Shown here: piece after piece, positions 5,967 to 10,740 of the stretch
Layout: each line of letters opens with the position of its first letter
Numbering within the stretch: the first letter of the stretch is position 1
NCBI GenBank assembly: GCA_023263735.1
Contig: JALQUQ010000071.1
Span: 1 to 10,740 of the forward strand
Length of the DNA: 10,740 nucleotides
Reading direction: 5' to 3'
From: Paracoccaceae bacterium
GTDB taxonomy: Bacteria > Pseudomonadota > Alphaproteobacteria > Rhodobacterales > Rhodobacteraceae
Made by a program: the position numbers and the translations under genes
The notes under the pieces: generated by a model
Told to the model about the DNA's origin: nothing
Seen by the model: the letters and a program-made list of their open reading frames with translations, nothing else
Database searches by the model: none

Positions 5967-7934
5967 ATGAACGAACGGACCCCCGAACGTGGGCTTGAGT
6001 CCATTCCGGCCCTGATGGCGCGGAACGCGCGCACGCTGGCGCAGCGTCCGGCCTATCGCGAAAAGGAATTCGGTATCTGGCAAAGCTGGACATGGTCCGA
6101 GGCCTATCAAGAGGCGCGCGCCTTGGCCGAGGGGTATCTTGCGCTTGGCATCAACCGGGGCGATTTCGTCGCCATCGTGGGCAGAAACCGCCCGTCCTTG
6201 TATTGGGCCATGGTTGCCGCGCAGATGTGTGGTGCCATTCCCGTGCCGCTGTACCAAGACGCCGTGGCCGAAGAAATGGCCTATGTTTTGGAACATTGCG
6301 GCGCGCGGTTCGTGATCTGCGGCGATCAGGAACAGGTGGACAAGGTTCTGGAGATTCAGGCCAATCTGCCGAACGTCGATCAGATCATCTATGTCGACAA
6401 ACGCGGCATGCGCAAATACGACCATGCCCATCTGAACGCCTTGGCGGATGTGATCGCCGAAGGCAAAGCCGCCCATCATCGCTTTGACGCGGAACTCGAC
6501 TCCCGCATTGCCGCGCTGACCTATGATGACCCCTGCGTCATGCTTTATACCTCGGGCACCACCGGAAAGCCCAAGGGCGTGGTCCTGTCGAACCGCAATA
6601 TCCTTGAAACCAGCAAGAACACCTGTGGTTTCGACAAGCTGGGGCCGAACGAGGAAATCCTTGCCTATCTTCCAATGGCTTGGGTGGGCGATTTCATCTT
6701 TTCCGTCGGGCAGGCGATGTGGTCGGGCTTTTGCGTGAACTGCCCCGAAAGCGCGGCAACCATGATGACCGATCTGCGCGAAATCGGCCCCACCTATTTC
6801 TTCGCTCCGCCCCGTGTGTTCGAAGGCCAGTTGACCAGCGTCATGATCCGCATGGAAGACGCGGGCAAATTCAAGAAATGGCTCTTTGACACATTCATGG
6901 CCCATGCCCGCCGCGTCGGCCCCGCCATTCTGGACGGCAAGCCCGTGTCAGGCATGGACCGCCTGAAATACCTGCTGGGCGATCTGTTCATCTATGGACC
7001 GTTGAAAAACACGCTTGGGTTTTCGCGCATCCGCGTGGGCTATACCGCAGGCGAGGCGATCGGCCCCGAAATCTTTGATTTCTATCGCGCCTTGGGCATC
7101 AACCTCAAGCAGCTTTATGGCCAGACCGAGGCGTCGGTGTTCATCACTCAGCAACCCGACGGCGAGGTGCGCTCCGATACCGTGGGCGTCCCGTCCCCCG
7201 GGGTCGAGGTCAAGATTGGCGAGACGGGCGAGGTCTTTTATCGCAGCCCCGGCACCTTTGTCGAATATTACAAGAACGCCGCCTCCACCGCCTCGACCAA
7301 GGATGCCGAGGGCTGGGTGGCAACCGGCGATGCCGGCTTCTTTGAACAAGGCACCGGCCATCTGCGGATCATCGACCGCGCCAAAGACGTGGGCAAGATG
7401 GCCGACGGCAGCCTGTTCGCGCCGAAATACGTCGAAAACAAGCTGAAGTTTTACCCCAACATTCTGGAAGCCGTGGTCTTTGGCGCAGGTCGCGACCGCT
7501 GCACCGCCTTTATCAACATCGACCTGACCGCCGTGGGCAACTGGGCCGAGCGGAACAACATCGCCTATTCCAGCTATCAGGAACTGGCCGGACATCCGCG
7601 CGTGCATGACATGATCAAGGGCCATGTCGAAGCGGTGAACCGCTCGGTCGCCGAAGATCCGATGCTGTCGGGCTGCCAGATTCATCGCTTCCTGATCCTG
7701 CACAAGGAACTGGATGCCGATGACGGCGAACTGACCCGCACCCGCAAGGTGCGCCGCAACATCATCGCCGAGAAATACGCCGATCTGGTGACCGCGCTTT
7801 ATGACGGATCGAAAACCATCTCGACGCAAACCGAAGTGACCTATGAAGACGGCCGCAAGGGCCACATCCGCGCCACCCTGACCTTGGGCGATGCGACCGT
7901 GGTTGCCGTGACGGCCGGAAAGGCAGCGGCATGA
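5967..7934 (+). CDS. AMP-forming acyl-CoA synthetase (long-chain fatty acid-CoA ligase type)
   Basis: This 655-residue member of the ANL adenylating family makes acyl-CoA from a carboxylic acid, ATP and CoA through an acyl-AMP intermediate. Motifs: phosphate-binding YTSGTTGKPKG (194-204); AGEAIGPE (361-368); YGQTE (384-388) near the adenine pocket; ATGD (452-455), whose Asp binds ribose; and hinge segment IIDRAKD (468-474). Basic residues in LTRTRKVRR (589-597) lie where the catalytic Lys of the C-terminal subdomain is expected. Length fits the long-chain/bubblegum-like branch of about 600-660 residues. The start ATG at 5967 has GGGAGGAG (5955-5962) upstream; the frame extends to 5850 without similarity. 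It overlaps the ABC ATPase gene by ATGA, so activation is coupled to import. The acyl substrate cannot be read from sequence: fatty, dicarboxylic or aromatic acids are all possible. Confidence 0.95.
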   Translation: MNERTPERGLESIPALMARNARTLAQRPAYREKEFGIWQSWTWSEAYQEARALAEGYLALGINRGDFVAIVGRNRPSLYWAMVAAQMCGAIPVPLYQDAVAEEMAYVLEHCGARFVICGDQEQVDKVLEIQANLPNVDQIIYVDKRGMRKYDHAHLNALADVIAEGKAAHHRFDAELDSRIAALTYDDPCVMLYTSGTTGKPKGVVLSNRNILETSKNTCGFDKLGPNEEILAYLPMAWVGDFIFSVGQAMWSGFCVNCPESAATMMTDLREIGPTYFFAPPRVFEGQLTSVMIRMEDAGKFKKWLFDTFMAHARRVGPAILDGKPVSGMDRLKYLLGDLFIYGPLKNTLGFSRIRVGYTAGEAIGPEIFDFYRALGINLKQLYGQTEASVFITQQPDGEVRSDTVGVPSPGVEVKIGETGEVFYRSPGTFVEYYKNAASTASTKDAEGWVATGDAGFFEQGTGHLRIIDRAKDVGKMADGSLFAPKYVENKLKFYPNILEAVVFGAGRDRCTAFINIDLTAVGNWAERNNIAYSSYQELAGHPRVHDMIKGHVEAVNRSVAEDPMLSGCQIHRFLILHKELDADDGELTRTRKVRRNIIAEKYADLVTALYDGSKTISTQTEVTYEDGRKGHIRATLTLGDATVVAVTAGKAAA

Positions 7935-8755
7935 ACGCGCAAACCCAAGTCGAAGGATATACCACCGCCGACGGCCGCAAGATCGGCGGCGTGTTGATGG
8001 AGATGAAAAACATCACCCTGCGCTTTGGCGGCGTCAAGGCGATCACCGACATCAGCTTTGACATCCGCGAGGGGGAAATCCGCTCGATCATCGGCCCGAA
8101 CGGCGCCGGAAAATCCTCGATGCTGAACGTCATCTCCGGGTTTTACGTCCCGCAGGAAGGCGAGGTCTGGTTCAAGGGCCAAAGACGCGCGCCCATGCGC
8201 CCCTATGAAGTCGCACGTCAGGGGATTGCCCGCACCTTCCAGAACATCGCCCTGTTCGACGGGATGTCGGTGCTCGACAACATCATGACCGGCCGCCTGA
8301 CCCTGATGCAGACCGGCCTGTTCCAACAGGCCCTTTGGTGGGGACGCGCGCAGCGCGAAGAAACCGAACATCGCGAAAAAGTCGAAAAGATCATCGACTT
8401 TCTGGAAATTCAGGCCATCCGCAAAACGCCCGTCGGCCGTTTGCCCTATGGGCTGAAAAAACGCGTCGAACTGGCCCGCGCTCTGGCCGCCGAGCCGAAC
8501 ATCCTGCTCCTCGATGAACCCATGGCCGGGATGAACGTCGAAGAAAAAGAAGACATGTGCCGGTTCGTTCTGGATGTGAACGACGAATTCGGCACGACGA
8601 TCGTGCTGATCGAACATGACATGGGCGTGGTCATGGATCTGTCCGACCGGGTGGTCGTGATGGATTACGGCAAAAAGATCGGCGACGGCGCCCCCGACGA
8701 GATCCGCAACAATCAAGACGTGATCGACGCCTATCTGGGGGTCAGCCATGACTGA
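7931..8755 (+). CDS. livG: LivG-type ABC transporter ATP-binding protein
   Basis: This 274-residue cytoplasmic ATPase belongs to the branched-chain-amino-acid (HAAT) importer family. It has Walker A GPNGAGKS (55-62), Q-loop Q104 in ARTFQNI, Walker B ILLLDEP (191-197) with catalytic E196, and switch H229 in IEHDMGVV. AGMN after Walker B and the extended helical region at about 120-150 are LivG traits. The ABC signature is divergent: LPYGLKKRVE (171-180), where LivG normally has a LxxGxQRxLE-type sequence, so the usual Gln is Leu. An extra N-terminal stretch of about 20 residues precedes the core. It starts inside the synthetase stop (ATGA), consistent with translational coupling. The symbol denotes the family; the cargo is more likely a carboxylate than leucine, given the synthetase partner. 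Confidence 0.93.
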   Translation: MNAQTQVEGYTTADGRKIGGVLMEMKNITLRFGGVKAITDISFDIREGEIRSIIGPNGAGKSSMLNVISGFYVPQEGEVWFKGQRRAPMRPYEVARQGIARTFQNIALFDGMSVLDNIMTGRLTLMQTGLFQQALWWGRAQREETEHREKVEKIIDFLEIQAIRKTPVGRLPYGLKKRVELARALAAEPNILLLDEPMAGMNVEEKEDMCRFVLDVNDEFGTTIVLIEHDMGVVMDLSDRVVVMDYGKKIGDGAPDEIRNNQDVIDAYLGVSHD

Positions 8756-8789
8756 TTTCATCGCAATGAACGGAGGCGCCCATGCCTGA
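8748..8789 (+). CDS. Possible 13-codon coupling ORF between livG and livH
   Basis: An ATG at 8748 lies in another frame within the last codons of livG and opens MTDFIAMNGGAHA, ending at TGA 8787-8789, just inside the livH start at 8782. It thus bridges exactly the 26-base gap: its start overlaps the livG end and its stop overlaps the livH start. It contains the livH Shine-Dalgarno (GGAGG, 8772-8776). A peptide function is unlikely. Its plausible role is to carry terminating ribosomes from livG to livH. It could also be chance, since a 13-codon ORF is common. Confidence 0.25.
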   Translation: MTDFIAMNGGAHA

Positions 8790-9768
8790 TACTTTCTGGT
8801 TCGCCCTCGAAGTCACGCTGAACGGCCTGATGGCCGGGGTCATGTACGCCCTTGTCGCCCTTGGCTTCGTCCTGATCTTCAAGGCATCGGGCATCTTCAA
8901 CTACGCGCAAGGGGTTCTGGCCCTGTTCGCGGCCCTGACCCTTGTCGGCATCATGGATGGGCAAGTGCCCTTTGCCCATTTGATCAACGCCATGTTCGGG
9001 ACCCAATACCACAATTTCGGTTTCACCGTTCCGGCCGTCATCGCGATCCTCCTGACCGCAGGCGTGATGACCGTGCTGGCCATCGTCGTCGAACGGCTGA
9101 TCCTCAAACATCTCGTCAATCAGGAACCGATCATCCTCTTCATGGCCACGATCGGACTTGCCTATTTCCTCGAAGGCTTCGGCGATGTGATGTGGGGGGC
9201 CGACATCAAGAAGCTGGACGTGGGCATCCTGCAAGGGATCAATGAAACCATCGATGCCAAAACCTATGATTGGTTCGGCTATGGGCTCTTCATCGACAAT
9301 CTCGACATCATCGCCGCCCTCGTGGCCACCGCCCTCGTGATCTCCCTGACCCTCTTCAGCCAGTATTCGAAACAGGGCCGCGCGCTGCGCGCCGTGGCCG
9401 ATGACCATCAGGCCGCGCTGTCGGTCGGCATCTCCCTGCGGTTCATCTGGGTTCTGGTCTGGTCCATTGCGGGCATCGTGGCCTTGGTGGCGGGCATCAT
9501 GTGGGGCTCGAAATCGGGCGTCCAGTTCAGCCTGTCCCTCATCGCTCTCAAGGCACTTCCCGTGCTCATGCTGGGCGGCTTCACCTCGATCCCCGGGGCA
9601 ATCGTCGGCGGACTGATCGTCGGAATGGGGGAAAAACTCTTCGAATTCTTCGTGGGCCCAATGGTCGGCGGCGCGACCGAGAACTGGTTTGCCTATGTTC
9701 TTGCCCTCATCTTCCTCGTCTTCCGGCCGCAGGGCCTGTTTGGCGAGCGGATCATCGAAAGGGTCTGA
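8782..9768 (+). CDS. livH: LivH-type ABC transporter permease
   Basis: This 328-residue inner-membrane permease of the HAAT importer family starts at ATG 8782, with GGAGG five bases upstream. Hydrophobic segments lie at about 11-34, 41-58, 82-105, 116-134, 174-194, 221-240, 250-290 and 303-315. The N-terminal GLMAGVMYALVALGFVLIFK and the following FNYAQG (39-44) are LivH hallmarks. The cytoplasmic coupling loop that contacts the ATPase is GRALRAVADDHQAALSVGI (199-217). The C-terminus RPQGLFGE is also typical. Loops at about 60-80 and 138-172 are longer than in the classic amino-acid transporter and probably face the periplasm. It should pair with the LivM-type protein to form the channel. Family certain, substrate inferred only from context. 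Confidence 0.94.
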   Translation: MPDTFWFALEVTLNGLMAGVMYALVALGFVLIFKASGIFNYAQGVLALFAALTLVGIMDGQVPFAHLINAMFGTQYHNFGFTVPAVIAILLTAGVMTVLAIVVERLILKHLVNQEPIILFMATIGLAYFLEGFGDVMWGADIKKLDVGILQGINETIDAKTYDWFGYGLFIDNLDIIAALVATALVISLTLFSQYSKQGRALRAVADDHQAALSVGISLRFIWVLVWSIAGIVALVAGIMWGSKSGVQFSLSLIALKALPVLMLGGFTSIPGAIVGGLIVGMGEKLFEFFVGPMVGGATENWFAYVLALIFLVFRPQGLFGERIIERV

Positions 9769-9794
9769 CCGATGCGCGTGCTTGAACCCAAAGA

Positions 9795-9897
9795 CGCCTC
9801 CGGCGGGAGTATTTGGAAAAGGTGCAAAAGCCCATTTGTACCTTTGAAAAATACTCCGGGGGTGAGCGCCAAGGGCGCGAGGGGGCAGCGCCCCCAC
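9795..9897. repeat. Composite palindromic intergenic element between livH and livM
   Basis: The 170-base gap 9769-9938 holds no gene but three consecutive hairpin-formers. First, an 18-base arm 9806-9823 pairs with 9840-9857 at 15 of 18 positions (ggagtattt...aaaggt) around a 16-base loop. Second, gcgcc (9866-9870) and ggcgc (9874-9878) pair around AAG. Third, gggggc (9881-9886) pairs with gccccc (9890-9895) around AGC. The left end CCTCCGGCGGGAGTATTT and the GGGGGCAGCGCCCCC hairpin resemble dispersed intergenic repeats that I recall from Rhodobacterales genomes; copy number cannot be checked here. No U tract follows, so full termination is unlikely. It may attenuate expression or set mRNA processing between the two permease genes. 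Confidence 0.7.
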
Positions 9898-9938
9898 CTT
9901 GAAACGGACCGAATTCTTGTGACGAAGGGGATGGAGTG

Positions 9939-10740
9939 ATGCTGTACCGTGAGGCCGGCGATTTCAAGACGAGCTATGTCTCGGACAGTCAGACCTTTCC
10001 GATCAAGTTTGATCGTTTGCGCTATTGGGCGGTCATGGCTTTTGCGTTTGGCGCTGTCCCGTTCCTGATCAACGATTACTGGGCCAATGCTGTGGCCGTG
10101 CCCTTTCTGATCTATGCGATCGCGGCGATTGGCCTGAATATTCTGACCGGGTATTGCGGGCAGGTCAGTCTGGGGACGGGGGGGTTCATGGCCGTCGGGG
10201 CCTATGCCTGCTACAAGCTGATGACCGCCTTTCCCGAGGTTTCGATCTTTTTCCACGTCCTGTTGGCGGGCGGTGTGACGGCCGTGGTCGGGATGCTCTT
10301 TGGCCTGCCGTCCTTGCGGATCAAGGGGTTTTATCTGGCGGTGGCGACGCTGGCCGCGCAATTCTTCCTTGTCTGGCTGTTCAACAAGGTGCCGTGGTTT
10401 TACAACCACTCGGCTTCGGGGCAGATCACGGCGCCCGAGCGGACGATTTTCGGGATCGCGGTGACCGGCGCCTCGACTCCGGCCTGGGCCAAATACCTGT
10501 TTTGTCTCGTGCTCTTGACCGGCCTTGCCTGGTTGGCGCGGAACCTGACCCGTGGGTCGGTGGGGCGCAAGTGGATGGCCATTCGCGACATGGACATCGC
10601 CGCCGAGATCATCGGGGTGAACCCTTTGACAACCAAGCTTTCGGCCTTTGCGGTCTCGTCCTTCTTTATCGGTGTGGCCGGTGCGCTGTTCTTTTCGGTC
10701 TATCTGGGCGCGGTCGAGGTGGGCGAAGCCTTTGGCATCC
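9939..10740 (+). CDS. livM: LivM-type ABC transporter permease, C-terminus beyond right edge
   Basis: The first 267 codons of the second HAAT permease are present, cut by the window edge; related proteins run to about 320-430 residues. ATG 9939 has AAGGGG (9925-9930) eight bases upstream, and a two-codon ATG GAG TGA at 9931-9939 shares its A. About 28 cytoplasmic residues precede the first membrane helix (29-45). The family motif GLNILTGYCGQVSLG (65-79) is followed by further helices at about 82-97, 103-123, 131-150, 184-200 and 235-256. SLRIKGFYLAVATLA (125-139) and the ATPase-coupling loop GRKWMAIRDMDIAAEIIGV (209-227) are typical LivM features. It should dimerise with the LivH protein. Codons are richer in GGG and TTT than in livH, from which it is separated by the palindromic element. 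Confidence 0.93.
   Translation, partial: MLYREAGDFKTSYVSDSQTFPIKFDRLRYWAVMAFAFGAVPFLINDYWANAVAVPFLIYAIAAIGLNILTGYCGQVSLGTGGFMAVGAYACYKLMTAFPEVSIFFHVLLAGGVTAVVGMLFGLPSLRIKGFYLAVATLAAQFFLVWLFNKVPWFYNHSASGQITAPERTIFGIAVTGASTPAWAKYLFCLVLLTGLAWLARNLTRGSVGRKWMAIRDMDIAAEIIGVNPLTTKLSAFAVSSFFIGVAGALFFSVYLGAVEVGEAFGI

Noticed and set aside
5767..6093. Upstream extension of the histidine kinase frame giving 749 codons
   Set aside because: The added 109 residues have no domain sense, run antisense into the synthetase coding region, and a good AGGAG lies correctly before the ATG at 5766.
5790..6905. 371-codon minus-strand ORF, plus those at 6948-7865 and 7841-8761
   Set aside because: Antisense shadows of the synthetase and LivG genes, created by GC-rich codon bias; the plus-strand proteins carry full catalytic motifs.
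8758..9897. 379-codon minus-strand ORF rich in Asp, His and Gln, and 9693-10409 minus
   Set aside because: Mirror of the LivH and LivM membrane-protein codons, crossing the palindromic element; no recognisable domain.
9866..9897. Intrinsic terminator after livH
   Set aside because: The two GC hairpins are strong but followed by ACCTTGAAAC rather than a T run, and livM continues the operon in the same direction.

Overview
The window looks like chromosome of a GC-rich alphaproteobacterium, most likely a member of the Rhodobacterales. The reasons are strong C/G-ending codon use, a serralysin-type RTX metalloprotease whose zinc motif continues HAGPYDG, an acyl-CoA synthetase fused by overlap to a branched-chain-amino-acid-type (HAAT) ABC transporter operon, and a palindromic intergenic element of a style I recall from this order. 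No mobile element, tRNA, rRNA or CRISPR array was seen.

Left part (1-6 kb, all minus strand). Reading leftwards, a 640-residue cytoplasmic hybrid histidine kinase (PAS-PAS-HisKA-HATPase-REC; 5766 to 3844) overlaps by ATGA an OmpR-type response regulator (3847 to 3140). A hairpin (3098-3134) and a 304-base AT-rich, dyad-rich gap follow. Next comes a large secreted metalloprotease gene (start 2835) that runs off the left edge after 945 codons. It is easily missed because it has no stop in the window and its opposite strand carries long spurious ORFs. Its layout is an N-terminal beta-rich PPC-like domain, an M10 catalytic domain with a complete zinc site, RTX calcium-binding nonapeptides, and then tandem 91-102-residue RTX modules.

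Right part (6-10.7 kb, all plus strand). From a divergent 200-base promoter region the operon reads: AMP-forming acyl-CoA synthetase (5967-7934), ATGA overlap, LivG-type ATPase (7931-8755), a possible 13-codon coupling ORF, LivH-type permease (8782-9768), a 170-base gap filled by a composite palindromic repeat, and a LivM-type permease (from 9939, cut by the right edge). The gene order implies uptake of a carboxylate followed by immediate CoA activation. The substrate-binding protein and LivF ATPase would be expected just beyond the right edge.

The two halves are divergently transcribed from 5767-5966. Whether the two-component system controls the protease downstream of it, the transporter operon facing it, or neither, cannot be settled from sequence. 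I see no strong evidence for an entirely new system. The points most worth a second look are the edge-truncated modular protease, the hybrid kinase/OmpR pair without a visible HPt, the ordered dyads upstream of the protease, and the palindromic element splitting livH from livM.
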